From Nocardia wallacei (GTDB lineage: Bacteria > Actinomycetota > Actinomycetes > Mycobacteriales > Mycobacteriaceae), in assembly GCF_014466955.1 (NCBI RefSeq), contig NZ_AP023396.1, positions 4,898,001 through 4,962,000 of the forward strand: 64,000 nucleotides of DNA, read 5' to 3'. Made by a program: the position numbers and the translations under genes. The notes under the pieces were generated by a model, which saw nothing but the letters and a program-made list of their open reading frames with translations, was not told the DNA's origin and made no database searches. The first letter of the stretch is position 1, and every line of letters begins with the position of its first letter. Shown piece after piece: positions 8,097 to 16,334 of the stretch.

Positions 8097-9466
8097 GCCG
8101 GCCGCTGGTGATCGTCGGTGACACCCTGCTGGATGTCGATATCGACGGCACGGCACGGCGGTTGTGCCCCGAGGCGCCGGTGCCGGTCCTGGACGAGTCG
8201 CACCGGTCCGAGCGCCCGGGCGGCGCGGGGCTGGCCGCGATCCTGGCGCGCCGGGCTGCCGTCGAGCGCGTCGTACTGATCACCGCGCTCGGTACGGACG
8301 CGGCCGCCGATCGGTTGCGCGAGCTGCTGGCCCCGCAGGTCACCGTGCTGGCGCTGCCGCTGGTCGGCGACACCGTGTGCAAGACCAGGGCGCGCGCCGA
8401 CGGCCAGTCGATCGTGCGCATCGACTCCGGCGACGGGCATGCCGCGGCACTGCCGCTCACCGACGAGATCCGTTGGGCGCTGCGCAATTCCAGCGCCGTT
8501 CTGGTGGCCGACTACGGCCGCGGCGTGGTGGCGAACCCCGAATTGCGCGAGTTGCTCGCCGACGCGGCCACCCGGGTGCCCGTCGTCTGGGACCCGCATC
8601 CGCGCGGCGAGCGGCCCGTGCCCGGCGTGCGCCTGGTCACCCCCAACCACAGCGAGGCGGCCGGTCTGGCACCCGACCACGAAACCGACGCCCGCGCCCG
8701 CCTGCTGGCGATGCGCTGGGGCGCCGACGCCGTGGCCGTCACGGTCGGGCCGGACGGTGCGGTCTGCTACGACCGGGGCACCGACACGACGCTGACCACG
8801 CCCGTCCCGTACTCGTTGCGCGTGGCGCCGGGCGCGGACACCTGCGGCGCGGGCGACCGGTTCGCGGTCGCGGCCGCGGCCGCGCTGGGGCGTGGTGAGC
8901 GGATACCGGAGGCGGTGCACGAAGCCGTCTGTGCCGCAGCGGCATTCGTCGGCGACGGCGGCGCACCGGCCGCGGCCGAACCGCCCGCCGACGACCGGCG
9001 CGACGATTCCGGAGACGATCCGTTCGCGCTGGCCGAGCGGGTGCGGCGGTCCGGCGGCCGGCTGGTCGCCACCGGCGGCTGCTTCGATCTGCTGCATCCG
9101 GGCCATATCTCGCTGCTGCGGCAGGCCCGCAGCCTGGGCGACGCACTGATCGTCTGCCTGAACTCCGACGAGTCGATCCGGGGCCGCAAGGGCGCCGACC
9201 GCCCGGTGGTCCCGGCACACGACCGGGCGCGCGTGCTGCTCGAGCTGTCCTCCGTGGACGCCGTCGTCGTCTTCGACGAGCCGACGCCGACCGGGCTGCT
9301 CGAGCGGTTGCGGCCGGACGTGTGGGTCAAGGGCGACGACTACGCGGGCAGCGACCTGCCCGAGGCCGACACGGTGCACCGGCACGGCGGCGAGATCGTG
9401 CTGGTGCCGGTGCTGCCCGGCTACTCGACCACCCGGCTCGTCGCCGCGGCCCGCGCGACGGCGTAA
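8093..9466 (+). CDS. hldE: Bifunctional heptose 7-phosphate kinase / heptose 1-phosphate adenylyltransferase
   Basis: A 457-residue fusion read from the GTG of a GTGA overlap. The N-terminal PfkB/ribokinase domain (about 1-300) has GDTLLDVD near the start and the ATP/anion-hole motif DTCGAGDRF. The C-terminal nucleotidyltransferase domain (about 320-457) has GGCFDLLHPGH (HxGH) and ends with GYSTTRLVAAAR. This is the HldE architecture that phosphorylates heptose 7-phosphate at C1 and, after removal of the 7-phosphate, adenylylates heptose 1-phosphate to ADP-heptose. The adenylyl rather than guanylyl assignment rests on similarity to HldE; Gram-positive GDP-heptose pathways use separate HddA/HddC proteins instead. 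No HldD epimerase is recognisable in the window. Confidence 0.92.
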   Translation: MSRPLVIVGDTLLDVDIDGTARRLCPEAPVPVLDESHRSERPGGAGLAAILARRAAVERVVLITALGTDAAADRLRELLAPQVTVLALPLVGDTVCKTRARADGQSIVRIDSGDGHAAALPLTDEIRWALRNSSAVLVADYGRGVVANPELRELLADAATRVPVVWDPHPRGERPVPGVRLVTPNHSEAAGLAPDHETDARARLLAMRWGADAVAVTVGPDGAVCYDRGTDTTLTTPVPYSLRVAPGADTCGAGDRFAVAAAAALGRGERIPEAVHEAVCAAAAFVGDGGAPAAAEPPADDRRDDSGDDPFALAERVRRSGGRLVATGGCFDLLHPGHISLLRQARSLGDALIVCLNSDESIRGRKGADRPVVPAHDRARVLLELSSVDAVVVFDEPTPTGLLERLRPDVWVKGDDYAGSDLPEADTVHRHGGEIVLVPVLPGYSTTRLVAAARATA

Positions 9467-9510
9467 CCCGTTCCGGCACATCTCATCTCACCACGACGAG
9501 AGGACCGATC

Positions 9511-10209
9511 ATGAGCACGACCACTCCGCTGGGCAACGTCCTGATCACCGGCGGCGCCTCCGGACTCGGCGCGGCCACGGTCGCCGCGGTCCGCCGCGAG
9601 GGCGGCACGCCACTGGTACTCGACCGGCAGCCGCCCGCGGACGGCGTCGCCTACGAGCAGGTCGATCTGGCCGACTCCGAGGCCGCCGAGCACGCCGTGC
9701 GCACCCTCGTCGACCGTGCCGGCGGCACCCTCGACGGCGTGTTCACCGCGGCCGGCATCGACAGCTGCGGCGCGCTGGACACCGTCTCGACCAAGGACTG
9801 GGAACGGGTCGTGCACGTCAACCTGCTCGGCACGGCCGCGGTGGCCCGCGCGGCCCTGCCGTATCTGCGCGCCTCCCGGGGACGGCTGGTCACCTGCGCG
9901 TCCACGCTGGGACTGAAGGCGGTCGGCGACGCCACCGCCTACTGCGCGTCCAAATTCGGTGTCGTCGGCTTCACCCGCGCGCTCGCCGCCGAGACCGCGG
10001 GCGAGGTCGGGGTGACGCTGCTGGTGCCGGGCGGCATGCACACGGCGTTCTTCGACGACCGCGACGAGCAGTACAAGCCGCCGCCGGACGCCGTGCTGAA
10101 CCGGCCCGAAAATGTCGCCGACACAGTGCTTTTCGCGCTGCGGCAGCCTGCGGGCTGCGAGGTGCGGGAGCTGGTGGTGGCGGCCTCGACGGAGAGTTCG
10201 TGGCCGTGA
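9511..10209 (+). CDS. Classical short-chain dehydrogenase/reductase
   Basis: A 232-residue SDR starting at the ATG after an AGAGGACCGATC ribosome site. It contains the classical TGGASGLGAA (T-G-x3-G-x-G) cofactor loop, AAGID (NAAG equivalent), CAST (catalytic Ser) and YCASK (Tyr/Lys). The fold and length are those of NAD(P)(H)-dependent oxidoreductases, unlike the extended SDR at 2263. The substrate is not readable. Its place between hldE and a second GT9 suggests it modifies a sugar of the glycan or its precursor. It lacks the features of HldD, so it should not be assumed to be the missing 6-epimerase. Confidence 0.8.
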   Translation: MSTTTPLGNVLITGGASGLGAATVAAVRREGGTPLVLDRQPPADGVAYEQVDLADSEAAEHAVRTLVDRAGGTLDGVFTAAGIDSCGALDTVSTKDWERVVHVNLLGTAAVARAALPYLRASRGRLVTCASTLGLKAVGDATAYCASKFGVVGFTRALAAETAGEVGVTLLVPGGMHTAFFDDRDEQYKPPPDAVLNRPENVADTVLFALRQPAGCEVRELVVAASTESSWP

Positions 10210-11144
10210 TCCTGGTGCTGCGGGCGCTCGGCATCGGCGATCTGCTGACCGCCGTCCCCGCGCTGCGGGCGCTGCGCCGGGCGCGGCCCGGCGAGCGGAT
10301 CGTACTGGCCGCGCCGGTCGAGCTGACCACGCTCGCGGAGCTGACCGGTGCCGTCGACGCCGTCCGCCCCACCGCCGGGCTCGGCGAGGACCTGCCCGCG
10401 GGGGCGGACCTCGCGGTGAACCTGCACGGCCGGGGCCCGCAGAGCATCGCGAGCCTGCTGCGCACCGACCCGGAGCGGCTGCTGACCCACCGGCACCGCG
10501 CGTATCCCGCAGTGCCCGGGCCGGATTGGGTCCAGGACATGCACGAGGTCGACCGCTGGTGCCGGCTGCTCGGGTACGCCGGCATCGACACCGACCCCGG
10601 TGATCTGTACCTGGATCCGCTCCCGTCGCGGAACTGGCGTGGCGTCGTGGTCGTGCACCCCGGCGCGGGATCACCCGCCCGGCGGTGGCCGCCGCAGCGG
10701 TTCGCCGCCGTCGCCCTGCATCTGCGGCGCGCGGGCCTGCCGGTGGTGCTCACCGGCTCGGCGGCCGAGCGGGAGACTGCGGTGGCCGTCGCCGCCGCGG
10801 CGGGCGTGCCGCGAAGCCACGTGCTCGCCGGGAAACTCGATCTGGCCGACACGGCGTCCCTGGTCGCCGCGGCGGCACTGGTGGTCTGCGGCGACACCGG
10901 CATCGGCCATCTCGCGACCGCCGTGCGCACGCCGTCGGTGCTGCTGTTCGGCCCGACCCCGCCACAGTGGTGGGGCCCGCCCGCGGGCTCGGCCCGGCAC
11001 CGCGTGCTGTGGCCGGGGACCACCGGAGACCCACTCGGCGACGACCCCGACCCCGGACTGCTGCGCCTCACCGTGCCCGAGGTGGTCGCGGCCGTCGACA
11101 CCCAACTCGCCTCGACCGCAATGGAGGCCGGCCATGTCGGATGA
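10200..11144 (+). CDS. Second GT9-family glycosyltransferase (heptosyltransferase-like)
   Basis: About 314 residues. Two GTG starts are possible: 10200, and 10206, which overlaps the preceding stop as GTGA and leaves the family opening ILVLRALGIGDLLTAVPALRAL intact; 10206 is preferred. It has HPGAGSPARRWP and the GT9 signature CGDTGIGHLATAV followed by LLFGPTPP. Like the enzyme at 6448-7482 it is expected to use an ADP-heptose-type donor. Two GT9 enzymes suggest at least two successive heptosyl transfers, or two different acceptors (inference). Confidence 0.84.
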   Translation: MAVILVLRALGIGDLLTAVPALRALRRARPGERIVLAAPVELTTLAELTGAVDAVRPTAGLGEDLPAGADLAVNLHGRGPQSIASLLRTDPERLLTHRHRAYPAVPGPDWVQDMHEVDRWCRLLGYAGIDTDPGDLYLDPLPSRNWRGVVVVHPGAGSPARRWPPQRFAAVALHLRRAGLPVVLTGSAAERETAVAVAAAAGVPRSHVLAGKLDLADTASLVAAAALVVCGDTGIGHLATAVRTPSVLLFGPTPPQWWGPPAGSARHRVLWPGTTGDPLGDDPDPGLLRLTVPEVVAAVDTQLASTAMEAGHVG

Positions 11145-12435
11145 ACGGATCGGTGTCGTCGGCACCGGATACGTGGGCACCACCACCGCCGCGGGCCTGG
11201 CGCACCTCGGCTGCACCGTGACGGCCGTCGACGTCGACGAGCGGTGCGTCGCACGACTGCGCCAGGGCCGCACCGACTTACACGAGCCCGACCTGGAACC
11301 ACTGCTGCGCCAGGGCATCCGGGCCGGGCGGATGTCGTTCGACCGGCGGCTCGATCGGCTCACGGACGCCGGAATCGTCTTCGTGTGCGTGCCGACTCCG
11401 GCCACCCCGTCGGGCGCCGCCGATCTGAGCGCCGTGCACGAGGTGCTCGCGGGGCTGTTCGAGCTGCTCCGCCCGGGCTCGATCATCGTGCTCAAATCCA
11501 CTGTGCCCGTGGGTACTACCCGCGCCGCCGCCGAGGCTGCCGAGCGCTACGGCCTGCGGGTCGCGAGCAATCCGGAGTTCCTGCGCGAGAGCCACGCGGT
11601 GTACGACTTCCTGCACGCCGACCGGATCGTCGTCGGCGCCGCCGACCCCGCCGTGGGCGCCCGGGTCGCGCGGCTGTACCGGGGACTGGAGTCCGCGGTG
11701 CAGATCGTCGACTTCGAGAGCGCCGAGCTGGCCAAGTACGCCAGCAACGCGTTCCTCGCGACGAAGCTGTCGTTCGTCAACGAGTTGGCGGAGTTGTGCG
11801 AAAAGGTCAGCGCCGATATCGAACTCGTCGGCGAATGCCTGGGCTCGGACCCGCGGATCGGCGCGGCGTTCCTGCGTCCCGGGCCCGGCTGGGGCGGTTC
11901 CTGTCTGCCCAAGGACACCCAGGCGCTGCTGCACGTGGCGCGCGACAAGCAGGTCTCGCTGGGCGTCCTGGCGGCGGCCGTCGAGGCGAACCACGCCCAG
12001 ATCGATCGCGCCGTCGCGACGCTCGCGCACGCGGTCGGCCGGTCCGGCGGTTCGCTGGCGGGCGTGCGGGTGGCCCTGCTCGGCCTGACGTTCAAGGCGG
12101 GCACGAGCGACCTGCGTGACTCGCCCGCGCTGCGGCTCGCCGCCGCGCTGGTCGACCACGGCGCGGACGTCTGCGCCTACGACCCCACCGTGACACCCGA
12201 CGACGCGCGGAAACTGCCGCTGCCCGGCGTCGTCCGGGTCGTCGACGACGCCTACGACGCGGCAGAGCACGCGGACGCGGTGCTGGTCGCGACCGAATGG
12301 CCGGAATTCGCCAAGCTCGACTGGCCCCGCCTCGGCGCCCTCTCGGACCGCCGCCTGGTCGTGGACACCCGCAACCTGCTCGATGCCGAGCGACTGGAGC
12401 GTGACGGTTTCACCGTGATCGGCAACGGCCGCTGA
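11134..12435 (+). CDS. ugd: UDP-glucose/GDP-mannose dehydrogenase family, probable UDP-glucose 6-dehydrogenase
   Basis: A 433-residue protein starting at the ATG at 11134, overlapping the end of the GT9 gene by 11 bases. It shows VVGTGYVGTTTAAGLAHLG (Rossmann G-x-G-x-x-G), STVPVGTT, NPEFLRE, and GGSCLPKD with Cys257 as the catalytic thiol, followed by GLTFKAGTSDLRDSP near residue 320. This is the UDP-glucose dehydrogenase pattern (two NAD+-dependent oxidations to UDP-glucuronate). UDP-GlcA could be used directly or decarboxylated by the UXS-like enzyme at 2263-3246. A UDP-N-acetylmannosamine dehydrogenase is possible but less consistent with that pairing. Confidence 0.88.
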   Translation: MSDERIGVVGTGYVGTTTAAGLAHLGCTVTAVDVDERCVARLRQGRTDLHEPDLEPLLRQGIRAGRMSFDRRLDRLTDAGIVFVCVPTPATPSGAADLSAVHEVLAGLFELLRPGSIIVLKSTVPVGTTRAAAEAAERYGLRVASNPEFLRESHAVYDFLHADRIVVGAADPAVGARVARLYRGLESAVQIVDFESAELAKYASNAFLATKLSFVNELAELCEKVSADIELVGECLGSDPRIGAAFLRPGPGWGGSCLPKDTQALLHVARDKQVSLGVLAAAVEANHAQIDRAVATLAHAVGRSGGSLAGVRVALLGLTFKAGTSDLRDSPALRLAAALVDHGADVCAYDPTVTPDDARKLPLPGVVRVVDDAYDAAEHADAVLVATEWPEFAKLDWPRLGALSDRRLVVDTRNLLDAERLERDGFTVIGNGR

Positions 12436-12513
12436 GCAGGCGCCGTTTGTGCGCCGGGCAACCGGGTACGGCGTGGGCGGCAGGCGAATACGAATCGACA
12501 CGAAGGAGTTGCC

Positions 12514-12699
12514 ATGAGTGAGCTCAACCCCATCGCGTTGCAGAAGGCCCTGCACGGCGTGAACTACCCCTGCGACCGGGACGGCCTCGTCGCGGCGGCG
12601 CGCAACAACGGCGCGGACCAGAACGTCGTCGGCACGCTGGAGAAGTTGCCGCGGCAGTCGTACAGCGGCCCCGACGCGGTCACCAAGGCGGTGTTCTGA
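12514..12699 (+). CDS. Small DUF2795-type protein
   Basis: A 61-residue soluble protein with a good ribosome site (GAAGGAGTTGCC before the ATG). The pattern NPI-LQKALHGVNYPCDRDGLV-AARNNGAD followed by LEKLP and SGPDAV is that of the actinobacterial DUF2795 family, whose function is unknown. There is no signal peptide or membrane segment. It sits between ugd and two GT2 genes on the same strand and may be co-transcribed with them, but nothing links it directly to glycan synthesis. Confidence 0.75.
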   Translation: MSELNPIALQKALHGVNYPCDRDGLVAAARNNGADQNVVGTLEKLPRQSYSGPDAVTKAVF

Positions 12700-12746
12700 C
12701 CCTGTCCGGGGACACGGCCGCCGCGGCCGCCGGGTCCAGGACGACG

Positions 12747-13613
12747 GTGGTGATCGCGACCCGCAACCGGGCCGACGAACTCGCCACCACCCTGGATCGG
12801 CTCGCCGAGGCGGACCCGCAGCCGCCGGTGGTCGTCGTCGACAACGCGTCCGACGACCACACGGTGCGCGCCGCGACCGGTTTCCGCCGCCGATTCCGCG
12901 CGCTGGAGGTACTGGAACTGCCCGGCAACGAGGGCGCGGTGGCGCGCAATCACGGGGCCGTGCGCGCGGACACCCCATTCGTCGCGTTCTGTGACGACGA
13001 CGCCTGGTGGGCGCCCGGCGCGCTGCCCACCGCGGAGCGCCTGTTCGACCGGCACCCGGAGCTCGGCCTGCTGGCGGGACGCACCTTGGTCGGGCCGGAA
13101 CAGCGCGAGGATCCGGTCAATCGGCTGATGCACGAGAGCCCGCTGGGCACGGACCCGGGAGCGCCCGGACCCTCGGTGCTCGGCTTCCTCGCGGGCGCGG
13201 CCATCGTGCGGCGCGAACCGTTCCTCGCCGCGGGCGGCTTCTCCCCCGTCCTGCACTTCGCCGGTGAGGAAACCCTGCTGGCCTACGACCTCGCCGCGGC
13301 GGGCTGGCTGCTGTGCTATTCGCCGGATGTCGTGAGCCGGCACATGCCCTCGGCCTGGCGAATGCCCTCGCGCGCCCGCCGCGATCTCGAGAAACGCAAT
13401 GCCGTCCTCACGACCCTGATGCGGCGGCCCGCGCGCGAATGCGTGCGCGAGCTGGCCGCCGTCGGCTGGTCGGCGGTGCGCCACCCGAGCAGCGCGCAGG
13501 TGGCGCTCGGCGTGGCCGCCCGGCTGCCCCGGGCGCTGCGGGAACGACGGCGGCTGCCCGGCCACGTGGAGTCGCAGATCGCGCTGTTGCGCGACGGAAA
13601 GGAATCGTCATGA
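12747..13613 (+). CDS. GT2 glycosyltransferase
   Basis: A GT-A fold enzyme of about 288 residues: TTVVIATRNRADEL, VVVDNASDD, GNEGAVARNHG, and the DDD metal site in FCDDDAWW. The start is unclear. The GTG at 12747 trims the first beta strand; the frame is open back to a CTG at 12702, right after the DUF2795 stop, and the tandem paralogue at 13610 has about six residues before this point. A non-canonical or slightly earlier start is therefore plausible. It shares the whole layout with the next gene, suggesting tandem duplication. Likely adds a sugar to the glycan from a nucleotide donor at the cytoplasmic face. Confidence 0.82.
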   Translation: MVIATRNRADELATTLDRLAEADPQPPVVVVDNASDDHTVRAATGFRRRFRALEVLELPGNEGAVARNHGAVRADTPFVAFCDDDAWWAPGALPTAERLFDRHPELGLLAGRTLVGPEQREDPVNRLMHESPLGTDPGAPGPSVLGFLAGAAIVRREPFLAAGGFSPVLHFAGEETLLAYDLAAAGWLLCYSPDVVSRHMPSAWRMPSRARRDLEKRNAVLTTLMRRPARECVRELAAVGWSAVRHPSSAQVALGVAARLPRALRERRRLPGHVESQIALLRDGKESS

Positions 13614-14506
13614 CGGGACCGAGGGTGAGCACGGTGATCATCACGCACAACCGCCGCGACGAATTGCGGCGGACCCTGCGGCACATGACCCGGCTCGTGG
13701 ACTGCGGCCCGATCATCGTCGCGGACAACGGTTCCGGTGACGGCACGGCGGCCATGGTGCGCCGGGAGTTCCCGCAGGTGCGGCTGCTCGCGTTCGCGGA
13801 CAACCTCGGCGCGATCGCCCGCAATCGCGCGGTCGAGCAGGTGACCACGCCCTACGTGGCGTTCTGCGACGACGACACCCGCTGGCAGCGCGGTGCGATG
13901 ACCCGCGGCGCCGACCTCCTCGACACCTACCCGGAGCTGGGCTCGGTCACCGGGCGATGTCTCGTGGCGCCCGGCCTCGAGGAGGACCCGCTCACGCCCG
14001 AACTGCGCGACTCCCCCGTCGCCGCGCCGGTCTGGATGCCCGGCCCCGCGCTGCTGGGCGTGATGGCCGGCCTGTCGATCTTCCGGGTCTCGGCGTTCCG
14101 CGAGGTCGGCGGGTTCTGCGAACGGATGTGGCTCGGTGGCGAGGAGGAGTTGCTCGCGCTGGATCTGGCCGCGGCGGGCTGGTGGATGATGTGGGAGGAG
14201 GACATGATCATCCACCACGAGCCGTCCGTCAGCCGCGACGCGACGCGACGGCGGCAGCTCGGCATTCGCAATACGCTGTGGACCCTGTGGCTGCGCCGCC
14301 CGGTCCGCAGCGCCGTGCGCCGCACTCGCGCGGTGCTGGCGGGTGCGCCGAAGGACGCGGCCACACTCGGCGCGGTGCTGGAGGCGGCCGCCTCGCTGCC
14401 CTGGGTGCTGCGCCATCGCAAGGTCGTGCCCGAGCACGTCGAGGCCGGGCTGTTGCTGCTCGAGGAACCCCAATCACGTTCCCGCGCACGGCGTTACATC
14501 GGCTGA
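13610..14506 (+). CDS. GT2 glycosyltransferase, paralogue of preceding gene
   Basis: A 298-residue GT-A enzyme starting at an ATGA overlap with the previous gene. Visible motifs are STVIITHNRRDEL, VADNGSGDGT, DNLGAIARNRA, FCDDDTRW (DDD metal site) and GGFCERMWLGGEEELLALDL. These align position by position with the upstream paralogue, including the MPSAWR/PSVSRD region after the catalytic core. It is the last gene of the plus-strand glycan operon; a convergent small gene ends 8 bases beyond its stop. Confidence 0.85.
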   Translation: MTGPRVSTVIITHNRRDELRRTLRHMTRLVDCGPIIVADNGSGDGTAAMVRREFPQVRLLAFADNLGAIARNRAVEQVTTPYVAFCDDDTRWQRGAMTRGADLLDTYPELGSVTGRCLVAPGLEEDPLTPELRDSPVAAPVWMPGPALLGVMAGLSIFRVSAFREVGGFCERMWLGGEEELLALDLAAAGWWMMWEEDMIIHHEPSVSRDATRRRQLGIRNTLWTLWLRRPVRSAVRRTRAVLAGAPKDAATLGAVLEAAASLPWVLRHRKVVPEHVEAGLLLLEEPQSRSRARRYIG

Positions 14507-14513
14507 CCCGATG

Positions 14514-14651
14514 TCAGATGTCGGCCTTGCGGCTGCCCTCGTTGCCCATGATCTGCGGCGGGTCCTCGGCGCTGCCGGACGCCTTCTTCCGCCGGATCAG
14601 CACGATGGCGACGAGCACGGGAATCACCAGCAATATCAGCAGGAATTCCAT
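14514..14651 (-). CDS. Small single-pass membrane protein (45 aa)
   Basis: The ATG at 14651 follows a GGAAAGGTG ribosome site on the minus strand. The product has one hydrophobic helix at residues 2-19 (FLLILLVIPVLVAIVLI) then RRKK and a polar acidic tail, i.e. N-out/C-in topology by the positive-inside rule. Third codon positions are GC-rich as in neighbours. It is transcribed divergently from the DUF6480-like membrane protein at 14805, sharing a 153-base upstream region. Function unknown; I do not recognise the family. Confidence 0.6.
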   Translation of the reverse strand: MEFLLILLVIPVLVAIVLIRRKKASGSAEDPPQIMGNEGSRKADI

Positions 14652-14804
14652 AATCGGCCACACCTTTCCGCTGGAGTACGAGCAGCAACCTATCGGCGAG
14701 CTACCCGGCGCACGCGGGTCCAAACCGCCGCGCCGGGGTGTTGCCGATGCCCGGCGGGGTAGGACGCAGAGACAGCTGTCGTCGAATCGAAGGGATGTGC
14801 CGCC

Positions 14805-15029
14805 ATGTCCATGGATCCCGATCCCGACCGTGTCCCGGACCTGGAGCAAGGCGGTGGTGTGCGCCCCGGCGCGACCCCGCCCGACACTCCGCAGACGTCC
14901 GGGCTGTCCGCTCCCGAACCGCGCACGCGGCGTGCGTTCCCGCCGACCGGCATCGCCATGATCGCCGTCGTCGTCGCGGTGGTGATCCTGTTTCTCGGCA
15001 TCGCCATCGCCCTGCTGGCGACGCTCTGA
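14805..15029 (+). CDS. Small membrane protein, DUF6480-like
   Basis: A 74-residue protein: an acidic Pro/Gly-rich N-terminal half (DPDPDR, LEQGGGV, GATPPDTP) followed by one hydrophobic helix (about residues 50-72). This layout, with the PGLEPGGGVPPGETPP-like stretch, resembles the actinobacterial DUF6480 family of unknown role; the family assignment is from memory of the pattern and is moderate. It lies opposite the 45-aa membrane protein gene. Confidence 0.65.
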   Translation: MSMDPDPDRVPDLEQGGGVRPGATPPDTPQTSGLSAPEPRTRRAFPPTGIAMIAVVVAVVILFLGIAIALLATL

Positions 15030-15147
15030 TCGCCGGGCACACCGCGTGTGGCGATGACCACGCTGCCGGTCGCGCGCGAATCCGGCATGCTGGACACGGG
15101 CTCGCTGCGCCGGGCGCCACGACATCCCCGACGACTGGTGAAACACC

Positions 15148-16218
15148 TTGCGACACAGCCCGCCCAGGTCCCCGGCCGCCCACGGCTCGCCGTGCCGCGA
15201 GTTCGGATATCCGCGGCCCGAGTCGCCGCCGCAGACCAGCACACCGATCGAGTTCGTGGCCGATCTGCTCGGGGACATCGCGACGCCGCGTCCGCAGGCC
15301 CGCACGCTGGCGGACCCGCACGCGGCGGCGGAGGTGATCGCGGCGGAGACGCGGTCGCGGGTGCGTGCGGTCTGCGAGGCATTCCCCGGAAAACCGGTGA
15401 TCCTGCTCAGCGGCGGAGTGGATTCGATCTATGTCGCGGCCGTCGCCGCGGCGCTCGGCCACGCGCCGCACGCGGTCACCATCGTGACCGCCGAAGCCTC
15501 CGACGAGACGAACGCGGTCGCGGCGGCCACCGCGCTGGGACTCACGCACGAGGTCATCCGGCTCTCGCACGACGAGGTCGTCCGCCTGGCGCAGCAGACC
15601 ATGGCACGGCTGGGCACCTCCGAGCTCTGGGAGGTCACCGCCGGAATCCCGCTGCTCGCCGCCCGCCGCGGATTCGGCGGCGATATCGGCCCGATCCTGT
15701 CGGGCAGCGGCGCGGACGCCATCTTCGCCGGTGGCCGCGCGCTCACCCAGCCTGTCGAATCCCTTTCCGCCCGAGCCGAACTCGACACAATCGTGCGCGC
15801 CGAATCCGCCGCCAACTTCCGTCGCGACCGGCTGGTGCCGCACTTCTACCCCGCTCTGCTCGACGAGTACGCCGACCGGCTGGTCCACGTGTTCCAGACC
15901 GTCCGATGGTGGCGCGTCTCCGAAACCCTCGCCCCACCCGCCCTGTTCGGCGACAACGACGGCGTGCGCTTCGACAAACTCGCCCTCCGCATCGCCTGTG
16001 AGAAGCAATTGCCCTCCGGCGCACAGCATCTCGCGTGGGCGGTGAAATCCCCCATCCAGCGTTCGACCGGGCTGACCGCGGTGCTGTTCGCGGCGGCGCG
16101 CGCCTACAGCGCGCGCCTGCCGGGAGCGGCTACCTATACCGACCCGCTGACCGAGGCGCCGGAAGCAGTGGCGACCCGGCTGTATCTCGCCGCGCTGCAC
16201 CGCATGATCACCGGCTGA
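15148..16218 (+). CDS. Asparagine synthetase C-domain (PP-loop) protein without glutaminase domain
   Basis: About 356 residues if the TTG at 15148 is used; the N-terminus is uncertain, and the GTG at 15256 would remove a poorly structured 36 residues. The core has the PP-loop SGGVDS (residues 88-93) that binds ATP pyrophosphate, followed by SGSGADAIFAGGR, equivalent to the GDGADELF-GGY loop of asparagine synthetases and beta-lactam synthetases. The N-terminal class II glutamine amidotransferase domain (Cys1) is absent. Such lone C domains act as amide- or ring-forming adenylating enzymes, sometimes in natural-product or lasso-peptide pathways, but no precursor peptide or B protein is visible here. 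The substrate cannot be assigned. Confidence 0.78.
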   Translation: MRHSPPRSPAAHGSPCREFGYPRPESPPQTSTPIEFVADLLGDIATPRPQARTLADPHAAAEVIAAETRSRVRAVCEAFPGKPVILLSGGVDSIYVAAVAAALGHAPHAVTIVTAEASDETNAVAAATALGLTHEVIRLSHDEVVRLAQQTMARLGTSELWEVTAGIPLLAARRGFGGDIGPILSGSGADAIFAGGRALTQPVESLSARAELDTIVRAESAANFRRDRLVPHFYPALLDEYADRLVHVFQTVRWWRVSETLAPPALFGDNDGVRFDKLALRIACEKQLPSGAQHLAWAVKSPIQRSTGLTAVLFAAARAYSARLPGAATYTDPLTEAPEAVATRLYLAALHRMITG

Positions 16219-16334
16219 CGCCGCCGCACCCGCGAAAACAGGTAGCGGGGTACTCGTGCCCGCGGCTCGCGTGCGGCCGAGTCTGGATACCGCGCGCGGA
16301 TCAATTCTCGGCGATCGGCGCGCCGGAGGTGGTC

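Noticed and set aside
9511..10209. SDR as the missing HldD epimerase
   Set aside because: It has the short classical SDR layout (TGxxxGxG, YCASK), whereas HldD is an extended SDR of about 310 residues.
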